Part shown: positions 33,770 to 45,274 of the stretch, in pieces
Numbering within the stretch: the first letter of the stretch is position 1
Layout: each line of letters opens with the position of its first letter
From: Ochotona curzoniae
Lineage: Eukaryota > Chordata > Mammalia > Lagomorpha > Ochotonidae
DNA length: 64,000 nt
NCBI RefSeq assembly: GCF_017591425.1
Contig: NW_024467104.1
Location: 992,001-1,056,000, forward strand
Direction of reading: 5' to 3'
Notes under the pieces: model-generated
The model's database searches: none
Seen by the model: only the letters and a program-made list of their open reading frames with translations
What the model was told of the DNA's origin: nothing
Made by a program: the position numbers and the translations under genes

Positions 33770-34204
33770 TGTGGAGAGTGGAGCCGCACCTCAGAGATGG
33801 CGCTTGTTGACCATTGCTTTGTGGCACAAAGGTGGTAAACAGGTTTCGGGAAGTTACTGAGGATTGGACTGAGCACGCAGGGAAGCTACGTGACCTAAGT
33901 CATGATTGGTGTGCTTACCACATGATCCGTGATGTGGATTGGTTTGTGTAATGTAAAAAGGTCTGGGTAAAAAATAGTTAAGAGGAGATTCCACCAGCTG
34001 CGCTGCTAGAGCTAGGCTTGAGCTATCACTGTCGCTTCAAGGCTATGGCTAGCTAGCACTAGGCTGCTTGTGCTTTACTGCAATAAATCTTACAACTACT
34101 GTAACTGCTTTCACATTGCCACAACACTTAGAGTCTTATCCAATAAACTTTTTAAAGAATCTATACTGTATTGGGGTCTTGCTCGCGGACGAGGGACCCT
34201 GATA
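33770..34204 (+). mobile_element. Probable solo LTR, class II (ERVK-type)
   Basis: Starts TGTGGAGAGTGGAGCCGCACC followed by CAGAGATGGCGCTT, which resembles the start of IAP/ERVK-type LTRs. It has a TATA-like TGTAATGTAAAAAGG (33948-33962), two AATAAA poly-A signals (34082, 34142) and a U5-like end GGGGTCTTGCTCGCGGACGAGGGACCCTGATA. The bordering hexamers GTTTTC (33764-33769) and GTTTCC (34205-34210) fit a 6-bp target duplication with one change. The terminal CA would have mutated to TA. No gag, pro, pol or env sequence adjoins it, so it looks solo. Confidence 0.65.
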
Positions 34205-34211
34205 GTTTCCA

Positions 34212-34515
34212 ACTTATGCTTCTTGAGAGATACAGGGAGAGAGAGAGAGAGAGAGATGTCCATCCACTCATTTACTTCCTAAATGGCCTCAGTGCCTGAG
34301 GTGGGGTCAAACAGAAGCTAACAATCAGGAGCATCTTCTTGACCCACAACATGAGTGCAGGGCCCCAAGAAATTGGATTGTCCTTTGCTGCTTCTCCAAG
34401 CACTAGCAGGGAGCCGGATCAGAAGTGGAGCAGCTGGAGCTTGAACCAGCACTCAGGTGGGATCCTAGCCCTTGAGGCAGTGGTTTAACACACTCTGCCA
34501 CAGGGTCAGCCCCAA
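34212..34515 (-). mobile_element. CSINE, old copy
   Basis: Antisense: GAGAGATACAGGGAGAGAGAGAG, CTAAATGGCCTCAGTGCCTGAGG, GAGCCGGATCAGAAGTGGAGCAGC, AACCAGCACTCAGGTGGGATCC, AGTGGTTTAACACACTCTGCCACAGGGTCAGCCCC. Confidence 0.8.
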
Positions 34516-34719
34516 GGGTAGAGTTTGGATGATCAGCTGTTACAGAATATTTTCCCATATTGGATAGCACTGAAGTGTCCATCTTTAACCAGATATATTA
34601 TTGTATATTATTTTTAATAGATATCTGAAAAGACAATAAAGGAAATGAAAAGTGTGTCCACATTTACTGGTCTATGTAGGCTGGATAACACGTAAGTTAT
34701 GTTTTTTGTTTTTTATCAA

Positions 34720-35045
34720 GCGGATCTAAAATCTCTTGTGAAAAAACAAAGTGAAAAAAACTGCCAACACATACCATATCTTTGTGTCAATAAAAAAACT
34801 CAACAAACAGAATGGGGAAAACATATGTGAGCTATTCATCTGAAAAATAATTGATAGCAAAGTATGCAAGGAACTCAAAGATTCATTAACAAAACAAACA
34901 AATCCAGTTTATTTAATAGGCAATATATATGAATAAATGTTTCAAAGGATGCAATACAAGTGGCCTTTCAACACATGAAAAATGCTCAGGATAACTATCC
35001 ATAAGCAAAGTATAACTCGAAGGTCTTATGAAGTCTTGTATTGGG
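34720..35045 (+). mobile_element. LINE-1 ORF2 3' end fragment
   Basis: ATGGGGAAAACATATGTGAGCTATTCATCTG, GCAAAGTATGCAAGGAACTCAAAGATTC, TTTCAAAGGATGCAATACAAGTGGCC..AACACATGAAAAATGCTCAGGATAACTA follow the sense L1 sequence at the end of ORF2. Confidence 0.75.
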
Positions 35046-35049
35046 AGAC

Positions 35050-35370
35050 AAGAATGTCTGCTGTTCCAGTATCCCATAAGGCACTGGAGAGGGTACTGGA
35101 TGCTCTACTTCCAAGCCAGCTATCTCCTGGTGATGTGGGAAGGTAGCAAAAGAAGAGGGAAATAATTGTGGACCTGTACCTACGTGGGAAATCTGGAAGA
35201 TGTTCTTGGCTCCTGACTCCTACTTTCAGAACATCTCAGCTTTGGCTCTTATGGCCATGTGGAGTGTAAAAAAGGCAGTGAGACATTCTCTCTCTGTCTC
35301 TTTCTTTATCCTTTTCTCTTTCTCTCCCTCTCAATCTTTCTCTAGCTCTTACTCTCAAACCATAGGTAAA
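35050..35370 (+). mobile_element. CSINE, old copy
   Basis: TCCCATAAGGCACTGGAG, CTACTTCCAAGCCAGCTATCTCCTG, GTACCTACGTGGGAAATCTGGAAGATGTTCTTGGCTCCTGACTCC, TGTGGAGTGTAAAAAAGGC, pyrimidine-rich tail. Confidence 0.65.
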
Positions 35371-36740
35371 GTCCTAAAATTCGCCACAACATAGATGTAA
35401 CTGAATATTTTTATGCAAAGTGCAATATGCCAAGCACATTGTTAATTGTTTCCTGTAATTTATAGAAGTTAATGTATGGAAAGAGTATAAAAATTTCAAA
35501 GATGATTTGTAATATGATATTTAGCTATAAAGTTTATTTCATGAATTATATCCCACAAATTGCAACAGAGCTTTCTTTCCCCTGTTTAAAAACAATGGAG
35601 AAAGGAGAACAGTGAAGACACTTGGAGTCTAATAATAGTTTCATCTTTATTTTAGTATTGGGCATGAATGTGCTAACGAACACAAATGTTGCTTATCTGT
35701 GCATCTGTAAATGTCATTTGTTATGCAATATACTTTAAAAAATGCACTGCATAGATGTGTTCAGAGATGAAAAAGAGCAAAAGCATTACGAGTATGAAAA
35801 CCCTCTATGTATTGAACAGTGCAGACAGGAAAGTTAAGAAAATAAGGATTATTCTTTTTATTTATACTTTAAATAAGCCATGTGATTTAAAGTGATTATT
35901 TTGAGTATGCTTTGCAGTTTTAACCATTTTTACCTTCTCTGAAACCTGAGCTAAGAGCCTGTGAAAAAATCTAAGTTATTCTAAGTAATCATGGCATGCT
36001 TTAATTTCCGCAAAACATTAATTTGAGAGAGTGCTCAGTTATTGATCTCATGGAAGACATCAAATGGGTCAAACATGCTCATGCAATGGAAACAGGGTGT
36101 ATTCCTCTGTTTGTAGGACATGCATGTGGATGATAAAAAAATTAAAGCCAAGAAATGATGAGAAAGGATAAAAGTGAAACTCACAAATCCATATTAATTG
36201 CTAGGTCTATTAAATAAAATTGGTAGAAATATTTTAACTGTTTCTTGAAAATAATGCCTAAAAATTAAGTGATAGTTTGCAATTTGGGTACATACTCCAG
36301 CACAAGGAAGCTTAAGGGCAAAGGTAAATGAAAAGAAGGCACTGTACAGACTACATAACTGTACATAATGAAATACAATGATTGCCAAAAGAAAGTAACT
36401 GATAGCCAGAGAAGAGGCTCTCTTGGCTGGATGATACTATTCCTGCTTCAGAGTAGTTCACATAGGAAATAAAACAATAAGATTTTAGAATCTGAGTGAC
36501 TCTCCAAGACAAAAGAAACAGAGAAACAGAGAGGAACATGGCATGAAGATACAAAAACTGGAACAAATCAGGGAATGTCAAGAGCTGCCCCAAACACAAA
36601 GAGGAGGTCACGCCTTAACAGTACTGTGATATTAGCAAGTGGTTTACAATTACGAGAGACCAATTTCTGTTGTTTTAAGCTATCAATTTAGTGAAAGTTG
36701 TTACTGTAGACCCTGGAAAATAGCATCATGTATAGAGTTT
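35371..36740. other. AT-rich intergenic DNA, no gene seen
   Basis: About 1.4 kb without coherent frames or repeats that I can name. Confidence 0.5.
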
Positions 36741-36756
36741 TCCCATTAAATTTTTT

Positions 36757-37430
36757 TTTAATTTATTTTTATTATTTTTTTTTGGAAAGGCGGATATACA
36801 GAGAGGAGAGACAGAGAGGAAGATCTTCCGTCCGATGATTCACTCCCCAAGTGAGCGCAACGGCCGATGCTATGCCAGTCCGAAGCCAGGAGCCTCTTCC
36901 AGGTCTCCCGCGCGGGTGCAGGTTCCCAAAGCTTTGGGCTGTCCTTGACTGCTTCTCTGAGCCACAAGCAGGGAGCTGGAAGGGAAGCGGGGCTGCTGGG
37001 ATAGAACCGGCGCCCATATGGGATCCCGGGCGGGCAAGGAGAGGACCTTAACCACTGCGCCACCGCGCTGGGCCCTAATATTCATAATCTTTTAAAAAAA
37101 ATTTTTATTGAAAAAGCACATTTAAAAAAATGTATTTATTTGTTTTTGGGGGAGTCAGATATGCAGAGACCAGGAGAGACAGAGAAGAGGATCTTCCATT
37201 TGATGATTCACTCCCCAAGTGAGCGCAACGGCCGATGCTATGCCGGTCTGAAGCCAGGAGCCTCTTCTGGGTCTCCCACGGGGATGCAGGGTCCCAGAGC
37301 TTTGGGCCGTCCTCGACTGCTTTCCCGGGCCACAGACAGGGAGCTAGAAGGGAAGCGGGGTTCGCCGGGATAGATGGGATCCCGGGCGTGCAAGGTGAGG
37401 ACTTTAACCACTGCGCCATCACGCTGGGCC
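36757..37430 (-). mobile_element. Tandem pair of CSINEs sharing one target-site duplication
   Basis: Two antisense young CSINEs, 36757-37075 and about 37112-37430, are separated by about 36 bp of A/T-rich sequence. The left flank of the first (CCATTAAATTTTTT, 36743-36756) is repeated directly after the head of the second (37431-37444), and neither copy has its own duplication. The right-hand copy has a deletion in the head region (GGGATAGATGGGATCCC lacks the GAACCGGCGCCCATA segment). Confidence 0.85.
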
Positions 37431-37444
37431 CCATTAAATTTTTT

Positions 37445-38550
37445 ATTTGAATCATTTGGAAACGGATTCTCCATGTTTCAAGGACTATGTTAATAATGTT
37501 ATACATGTATCACATATATTTGAAATGTTTAATCTTTATGTATTTAACATTAATGAAATATATATTAGAAATATCTTTACTAATAATATGTAACATAATT
37601 TAAGTATATATTATGTGCAATTAAAGTATATGTGAATTTAATCCACATCTAGATACATGATGAAATATATAAATTATGTTTTATGTGTAATGCATTTAAT
37701 ATATTTATGTATTATATATCAAATAAATTATATAACATATCTATATTTATTTAATAGTCATGTATATGTTATATCTGCCTATATTATTTTATGTATTTAG
37801 GAAAATTTGATACTTCATTCTTTTGTCTATTAAACTAGTTTGTACCAAGGAAACTGACATGCAGCTTAAAAAAAAATCAACAAACTCAGTCCCTAAAATA
37901 CAGAGGTTCAGGACCCTGTTCAATTCCTGTGATGAGAAAACTGATGACATTAGCCAACAGTGCCAGGAATATCACGTAGACAAAATAAATCTTAAAGAAA
38001 AGCTGGGAATATCACAAAGTTCTTAAAGATAAATTCTTTTGCAGAAGCCACGTTTATAGTAGTTTTTTTGTTGGCCATAAAAATGAGAGAATTCATTATC
38101 ATCCTTTTGACCTATTTTTTCACAAGTATAAGTATTTAAGTATTCAAAGTAAAAAATCCTTCATTCATATTTAGCCTTTTAAAATACTAGAATCAATTGG
38201 GCTTAAGTAAAATTGAATGAGTATTATGTGCTGAATCATACACATAATGAAATAGCTACTTATTAATCTACTTAGAAATGTCAAAAATATTTAACATGTG
38301 GTGCTAGGCTTGTTTGCAAAGGAAATCAACACTCTGATATCTGTGAACCAAGCAACATGAGCCTTCTTATTCTGCATCTTTGATGAAAGACACACTTAGA
38401 TTTCCCACATTCAACAATGGAATGTCGATCACCCCCTTTCTTTTGTATCACACATTTTGAAATTATGTATTTCTCTTTTATTTTGAAGTTTTTTATTAAG
38501 ATAATATTTTAATATACTAGTAGATTCAATAACAGTACTTTGATATGAAG
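37445..38550. other. AT-rich intergenic DNA
   Basis: 37500-37800 is extremely AT-rich with many TATATA/ATTATGT repeats, possibly a decayed dinucleotide tract. No gene seen. Confidence 0.5.
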
Positions 38551-38564
38551 GAAAGTTTTGAAAT

Positions 38565-38897
38565 TTTTTTTTTAAGATTTATCTACTTTTATTGCAAAGT
38601 TAGATAAATAGAGAGGAAGAGAGACCGAGAGAAATAGCTTCCATCCAAAGATTCACTCCCCAAGTGTCCACAACAGCTGGTGCTGCACCAATCCAAAGCC
38701 AGGAGCAAGGAGCTCTTCTGTGTCTCCCACGCGGGTGGCAGGGTCCCAAGGCTTTGGGCTGTTCTTGGCTGTTTTGCCAGTCCACAAGCAGGGAGCTGGA
38801 TGGGAAGTGGGGCTGTGGGGAGTAGAACCAGCACCCATATGGGATCCTGGAACATTCAAGGCAAGGACGTTAGCTGCTAGGCCACAGCGCTAGGCCT
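38565..38897 (-). mobile_element. CSINE, full length
   Basis: Antisense copy with T-run and TAAGATTTATCTACTTTTATTGCAAAGTTAG tail side, CAATCCAAAGCCAGGAGC, CATATGGGATCCTGG, head complement GCCACAGCGCTAGGCC. Imperfect target duplication GAAAGTTTTGAAAT / GAAAAGTTCTGAAAT (38551-38564 and 38898-38912). Confidence 0.9.
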
Positions 38898-38912
38898 GAA
38901 AAGTTCTGAAAT

Positions 38913-40268
38913 CCTACAGTGAAGAAAGCAGATTTTACACAGGGTCCTCACAATGGCCACCCTCTGCTACACGTGAGCTCTGGCGGTGCTTCAGTTAGGT
39001 CGTCCTCCAGGAAAGCACTTGCGGTTTAGCTGCCAGCAGTGCAGAGAGCTGGACGTCAGCACGTGCAAGCACAGTTACCATTGCTATTCGCTCTTCCGCT
39101 TTTCTTTTTTTCGTTTTGTTTCTTTCAGTATGTATAAGAGAGAGAGTGTGAGTCTCCAGCCAAGGTGATAGCAGGGGGTCCTAAGGGAGAAACGAAAGGC
39201 CCAAGGAAATCTAAGAGAGAATTATGTTTTCATCATTTTATCATTATTGTGCTATTTCTCTTGATATTTTCATGGCACATTAGTTTTTCATTTTCCCATA
39301 AGACATTTTGCAAGTACACTATGTGTCATCCCTTTAATGCAGCGGTGGCATCATGGCTTCTTGTGAACCTGGAACCTGCATTCCTCTTTATTTCATCTTC
39401 AAAATCCAATACTAGTAGCAGGCATTATGTTTCAAAATCTTATCACATAGGTTTGTGTAAAAAAAAAAACAAGGTTTGTTACAAGATAGTGGATTGCTGA
39501 ACTATTAAATATTTGGAATATGTGATACATTGCAATGAGGATGCTCTTTCAAAACCCCTTCCTTGAGTGTCCTGCAACCTCCCCTTGGTCATGCTCATTC
39601 TGATGCTATGGTTGAAGTAATTCACCCAGAAACCATTCCTGGGTTGAGGGAATTGTCATCATGCACATTTATCACGATGTTTTATTTAAATTGATTGTAT
39701 TTCAAAAACCTTATATTGCTGTTTTTATTGATTAGATTTCTTTATAACATCGTTTTCAACTAACACTAACCAATATGTACTTGCACAGATAATTTCTTTA
39801 AACAGACATATTTAATGCTTATATCATCCGTAATGTTCATATATATTTAAGTATCTTATCATTTTGAATTGTCAAAGATTTACAAATTATATTTCAGGAT
39901 TTCTGTATGTTTGTTCTTTGAATACAGTTTATTTGTTAAGTGCTGGAGATCAATTCACTAACTCAATCCATGTTGGTCATCATCACTTAAGAATAATTAT
40001 GCAGTTTCTTTTTAAATTATGCACATTCTTATCATCACACAATCATCCATCTCCAGATTTACTCATATGTAGAATGAATCATTTTTCTTCAAAAGATTAT
40101 CTTAAATGAAATTGTTTTATATCATTTTTTTCTTTGATATATGGATGAGTTGGCTACTAGTGAAATTTACCTGTTTGAGGCTAAATATGCAACATGATGT
40201 GCAGAAGCAAGCTAATTTTTTCCCTTGCTTTTCAGTGCTGTATTTTTACAATAAAAATGAATCATTTG
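38913..40268. other. Intergenic DNA, no gene assigned
   Basis: 38940-39200 is less AT-rich than its surroundings and unassigned. 39165-39500 is open for 111 codons with a hydrophobic stretch (FHHFIIIVLFLLIFSW) but matches no family, lies in AT-rich DNA and is probably chance. Confidence 0.4.
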
Positions 40269-40269
40269 A

Positions 40270-40595
40270 GGCCAGGTGCAATGGCTCAGTGGCTAAATCT
40301 TCAACTTGCTGCGCTGCAATCCCACATGGGTGCTGGTTCCTCTCCCGGCTGCTCCACTTCCCATCCATCTCCCTGCTTGTGGTCTGGGAACGCAGTGAAG
40401 ATGACCCAAAGCCCTAGGACCCTGAGATGTGGAGAAGACCCACAAGAAGTTCGCGGCTCCTGGCTTCAATCCTGAGTTCAGTTCTGGCTGTTGTGGCCAC
40501 TTGGTGAGTTAACAGATGGAAGATCTGTCTCTATATATCTGGCTTTCACTAGAAATCTGCCTTCCCAATAAAAATTAAATAAATCCTGAAAATTT
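40270..40595 (+). mobile_element. CSINE, full length, diverged
   Basis: GGCCAGGTGCAATGGCTCAGTGGC head, ATCCCACATGGGTGCTGGTTCC, CCACTTCCCATCCATCTCCC, GTGGCCACTTGGTGAGTTAAC, tail TCCCAATAAAAATTAAATAAATCC. Confidence 0.82.
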
Positions 40596-40889
40596 GAATT
40601 ACTTCTTGTTCTGTCCCTATTATTTTCTGTGTACTAAATTCTATCTATGAACACACAATATTTGAGAAGTAGGAGTCCTGTGAAGTTCAACTACTTTGAG
40701 GAATATTCTCTTTCAGTATGTGCAGTCTTGGACACACTTAAATGTATGCACCATCCACAACCAACCTGCATGTACAAAATGTTTTATGGAATTTCATAGT
40801 TCTCTTCTTATTTTGAAAAATAGTATGATTTATGAGTGCATTTACATAATTTCTCATGTTAAGAAGTGAGAATGCATTGAGTGGATTTG

Positions 40890-41132
40890 TTAGGTAGCCT
40901 GTTCTTAGACTGTGGTATGCAGTGGCCACAATGGCTGGAGCTGGGCTGTTCCAAAGCAAAGAGTCACAAGCTTCCTCTGCATGTCCCACAAGGATGGAGA
41001 GACCCAAGCCCTGGGACCAGCTTTCACTGCTTTGTCACATATGTTAGTTATCAGTGGGCTGGATTGGTGTGGTATTAGTGCAATGTGGAGGCTGGCTCAC
41101 AGGCAGTGGTTTTACTAGCTAAACCATAGCAC
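40890..41132 (-). mobile_element. CSINE, degraded
   Basis: Antisense: CAGTGGCCACAATGGCTGGAGCTGGGCTG, AAAGCAAAGAGTCACAAGC, AGGATGGAGAGACCCAAGCCCTGGGACC, GGTTTTACTAGCTAAACCATAGCACC. Confidence 0.65.
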
Positions 41133-41214
41133 CTGTTCTTGCAGTCTGTTTTCTGCATTGTATGCTGATTTCATTGAACTAGTGCCCCTTTGAGTGAATG
41201 TTTGGATAGTATGT

Positions 41215-41470
41215 GAGATGCCTGAAACTCATATCAGGGTCTGGGGTTTGTTCTCTTGCTCCAGGATCACAAACGGCTTCCTGTAAATGCAAACTTAGGC
41301 AGCTCATGATTTTGGACATGGAGCACTCACATAAGAGATCTGGATTGGTTTCCAGCTTTTTGGGGGCAAGAATAATTTTGTTGCTGAAATTGGGGAAGTG
41401 AACAAGCTAATGGAAGCAGTCACCCTTTCTCTTCTGATAAATTTAGTTTTAAAATAATCAAAATAAATTT
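41215..41470 (+). mobile_element. CSINE, degraded
   Basis: TTGCTCCAGGATCACAAACGG, AAACTTAGGCAGCTCATGATTTTGGAC, TTGGGGAAGTGAACAAGCTAATGGAAGCAGTC, tail CTTCTGATAAATTTAG. Confidence 0.5.
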
Positions 41471-41474
41471 TAAA

Positions 41475-42045
41475 ATGTAGAGTAGCGGCTCTTGCATTAA
41501 CTTCAGTTCCCTATTAATCACTGAGCCACCTTAAAAGGTGTACAATGATTATCTAACCTCTGTGTTATTTTCATGAAAGAGTGAACTGTTCCTGCCTCTA
41601 AGATTAGCCAGTGTTAGAGAGAGAAGTCATTAAAGAGTCTATCCAAGTGCAGCTCCCTTAGTGAACAGTGTACTCTTCTTGGTGTTAGATCTTAATGAGC
41701 AGAGAAAAGAATGCAACAAAAATATGGCAGGGAATTCATGGGTATTTTTTATAGCATAGTCACATGATAAATCATTGAAACATAAAAGCAATGAATTTAT
41801 GAGTGGTAAGATGTATCCCCTGCAGTGATAGTTTAAAAGGAGTATTGTCCCAAGCTATAGACAAAAACCTTGGTTTCCTTGTATGTTACCCTGCTTGGAG
41901 AAAAGAAGCTAATACCTTTTAGGCATTCTAGGCTTGTTTAATTCCATATTTGTGTTAACTATGCCAGTGTGCCAGGATAGTTCCCTATTGTATTTTAAAT
42001 ATTTTTAAAAAATATATTTTGAGGACAGATAGCAACATTGTGTAG
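41475..42045. other. Intergenic DNA, no gene seen
   Basis: No coherent frame or repeat recognised. Confidence 0.45.
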
Positions 42046-42049
42046 AAAC

Positions 42050-43130
42050 CAGCATGGCAGCAAATGGGGTGTGAAGATCCACATTTTCTTGTACACAGGC
42101 CCCAGGTAGCCTAGCATGTCAGCAGGGCAGCATACCGCACCACTGGAAGACCAGACTTGGGGATCCAGATGTTCACGGGCATGGGAGCCATGGATTAATC
42201 AGGGAGGGAGTCTGGAGATCCGCAGGAGGTCATCTGCTGAAGGAAAATGGTACACATGAGGAATGACTTCTAAGGCTAGGAACTGGGCCAGATCAGGCTG
42301 GATATGACTAAACCATCCCTCATCATGTGTGTGGGCTAGGTATGGATATGTGCAAAACCGGGCTGGTTTCCAGCATCCACTGGTACTCACGCTACCAGAG
42401 AGGGTTTGGGACAGGCTGAACTAAGTTTTGGAACCCACTGATCCACATGACAGTTGGGTCTGGGGGTCTACAAAGCAAGGATGGGCTATGGCACCCACCA
42501 GTGAGAGCCAGGAAGGATATGGGCTTCTCTGAAAAGAACTCTGTACCTGCTGATGAAGGTAGGGACTGGAAGTAAGCCAAATTAGGTTGAGCCAAACACA
42601 TCAGTGTGTGCAAGATCCATGACTGGGAGCTGGTCTGTATGGGAACTTGGGGGAACTTCCCTTTTAAGATGTTGTCCTTGCTAGTGAGCATGAGAACTGA
42701 GCCTGGGCTACTGTACCCATCTGTATACCTGTGAGTGAGGTCTTAGGACAGGCCAGGTTGCGTCAGTCTGCAGCATCCACTGTTAGGTACAAGAGTCAGG
42801 TGAGGTGCAGGCCAGGCCAGGTTGAGATGCAACACCCTCCATTTCACATTAGGTTTGGGACTGTTGGGATGGCCATGTGTGATTGGCTACAGTACCCCAC
42901 AGCATAAGCTGGGACTGGGGGCTGGATGATCAGAATCAGTGAAGGTGAGATGGGCCATGCTAGACTAGAAGCCATGAGCACAGGCAAGACCCAGGCCATC
43001 AATGAACCTGGTGGGGTTAGGGGATGCAAGGGGACCCCTGCTGGGACACTGTTCCCACTGGTGACCATGAGAGCTGTGACTAGGTGCAGACTAGGCAGCA
43101 ACAGACCTAGACAATGATAGAATTGTTGGC
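42050..43130. repeat. Diverged tandem array, about 60-bp unit, array 2
   Basis: GC-richer block built from the same unit as the 16.2-17.5-kb array: CAGCATCCACTGG (42375), ACCCACTGATCCACATGAC (42436), GGCACCCACCAGTGAGAGCC (42489), CCCACTGGTGACCATGAGAGCTGTGACTAGG (about 43054). Anchors are about 55-62 bp apart. Frames here are incoherent. The transposon or satellite family is not recognised. Confidence 0.7.
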
Positions 43131-43139
43131 CTGAGTGTG

Positions 43140-43372
43140 AGCTGGATTTGGGTGAGAGCTGGTTCAAAGCTGGTAGCCAGGAGCTTCTTCCATGTCTACC
43201 ACATAGGCACAAGGTTCCAAGTACCTGGTTCACACTCTCCTGCCCTCCCAGGCCATTAACAGAAGGATGGATAAAGAGTGGAACAGCTGGGACACAAATT
43301 AGTGCCTATATGGGATGCAAGCACCACAGGGTGGAGAATGAGTTTACCATTCCATAGTGCCAGCCCCATACA
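43140..43372 (-). mobile_element. CSINE, old copy
   Basis: Antisense: CAAAGCTGGTAGCCAGGAGCTTCTTCC, TACCACATAGGCACAAGG, AGAGTGGAACAGCTGGGACACAAATTAGTGCC, TATATGGGATGCAAGCACC, TTCCATAGTGCCAGCCCC. Confidence 0.8.
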
Positions 43373-43955
43373 AGTGAATCCTTAATGTTGATGCCTAAGG
43401 AATGATAGTTTCTCACAAATAAAATGATTCATTATATGGTAATTACACACAAAATATTCAGATTTGAATCTACAACTTTTGAGAGTTTAATATACTGTAA
43501 GGCTGAGCATGCGTTTTTGTTACATGAAATGGAAGCACACATGTTTTGAGAATTATTTTCCTCGTCTTTGTTATTCAAGGGAATGTTGGCAGCAAATGTA
43601 GGTAGTAAGAAATTATCATTAGATTCTGAGAGAATAGCAGCAAAAAAAGAAATTCTAGCAAAAACACGACTAAAGTTAATTTATTCCCAATATGAATTCA
43701 GAGGAGACACCAACCCAACTCAAAATTTCAATGCAGAAAAACAGAGCTGTCAACTTGTGGTAATTTATTGTGCACAAACGGATCAATAGAGATTTTGACA
43801 CCTGGAAGGAAGAGAGCACATTTATAATAAGTTCGAAATAAAGCAGAAATATCTGTGCTAACTAGACAGTAATCAGGAGCTGGAAACCTGGTGTCATCAC
43901 AAATGAATACGAGGACACACACACACACACACACAAACACACACACTAGTACAGA
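43373..43955. other. Intergenic DNA with a (CA)n microsatellite
   Basis: A (CA)n run at 43915-43947 (interrupted once by AA). No gene seen. Confidence 0.55.
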
Positions 43956-44170
43956 CATATGTACACACTGGAATACTACCTATCTGTTGAAAGAATGAGT
44001 TTTTGTCATTTGCAGGAAGATGAGTGAAGCTGAGGGTCATGATTTTACTTGAAATAAGTCATGCTCAAGGCAAATATAACACATTCTGCTTCAAACACAT
44101 AAGATGAAAAAATAAATTAGTCTTTGAAGAGTGATCAAAGCTTCAGTTTCAATAAGGGGTGCCAAATCAA
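43956..44170 (+). mobile_element. LINE-1 3'UTR fragment
   Basis: CTGGAATACTACCTATCTGTTGAAAGAATGAG..TTTGTCATTTGCAGGAAGATGAGTGAAGCTGAGGGTCATGATTTTACTTGAAATAAGTCATGCTCA follows the conserved sense L1 3' passage. Confidence 0.8.
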
Positions 44171-44945
44171 GGTTAAATCAAAGGAGTTGGTTTCTATTGT
44201 TATAAAGGAAGGTGGGATAACCATAATGTGTTCAAGCTCACATATTATCTATTCCACAAGCAGATGAAAGAAAGAAGTTCCCAGGTTCCAATGTTGAAAG
44301 AAAGTGTAAGAAGTACAAAGCTTGACTGTTTGATTTGATCAAATGCATTGCGTACACATATTGAAATATTGATCCAGAGCACTAAACATGAAAAAGTTAA
44401 TTTTTTTAAAGAAAGAAATCCTAATTCTGCTGAAAAGGAACATTATTTTTTCAGATTAGCACATTCACATTTACATTCTAATTATTGAGGTGTTTTAGAA
44501 AGAAATTAACTAGAACAACACCCCAGCTATTTCCTTGGAGAATTTCACAAATGAGCATGTTTGCAATTCTTCAATTACCAGGTCCCCAGTGAGATTCCTA
44601 TAAATGTCTTCGTTCTATTTGTGAGATTATTCATCAAGGCAGTTGGAAAGGGACACCTTCCTTGGTGAGTAGGTTCTACAGTTAACAAATCAAACTGGTC
44701 TGAAAAATCAGCTTTGGTGAAATTCTAAGTAAAAACCATTGAATTCTGTCTAAATAAGTAAGAAAGTCTATATTCCATCATATACTACTATTTCCAAAAT
44801 AGCTTGTACAGCTACCAAAAGTAGCTTTGATTTAAACATGGTTTGTGTTGCAGGTGAGAGAGCTGATATACGGATACCTTTCTGATCGGCTGAATTAGTT
44901 AATATATTTCTATATGTTTGAGAAAACTCTGGGGTTCACAGTATT
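44171..44945. other. Intergenic DNA, no gene seen
   Basis: No coherent frame or repeat recognised. Confidence 0.4.
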
Positions 44946-44949
44946 TTGG

Positions 44950-45270
44950 TTACACATTTGCACTGATTCTCTTCTCGAAGAATACAAAAGATTTGCAGTG
45001 TCTCATTTAAATCTTCAAGTCTCTTCCTTAATGTTTCTCGAAATAGATTTCTGAGACTATCAGAAGGGATAATCAATGCCATGTTTCCAAAAGTAATTAT
45101 CTGCTTTTTCAGCAATTCGAGCAGCCACAGTGGTCATACTGTTGATATCCTGACCACCTTGTGCCTTTTCTGGGGAAATTTGAGTTGAGAAACAACTGAA
45201 TTTGGATTGTACCGGTCAGCTAGTGACAGAAAGATGACCTTGAAATGTTACTCCAGGTATCAGCGCCATC
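44950..45270 (-). pseudogene. Possible processed-pseudogene fragment, family not recognised
   Basis: On the minus strand, frame-connected peptides look more protein-like than their surroundings: GGQDINSMTTVAARIAEKAD and NYFWKHGID (about 45160-45075), then after a frameshift SDSLRNLFRETLRKRLEDLN and ETLQIF (about 45063-44990). A helical, charged pattern like this is uncommon by chance, but stops and frameshifts interrupt it and I cannot name the parent gene. Confidence 0.3.
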
Positions 45271-45274
45271 ATCC

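Noticed and set aside
39165..39500. 111-codon frame with a hydrophobic stretch
   Set aside because: It lies in AT-rich DNA with no homology I recognise; the hydrophobicity follows from T-rich codons.
42844..43233. 129-codon frame on the minus strand
   Set aside because: It passes from the about 60-bp-repeat array into an antisense SINE; there is no domain, and the frame is not conserved in the other array.
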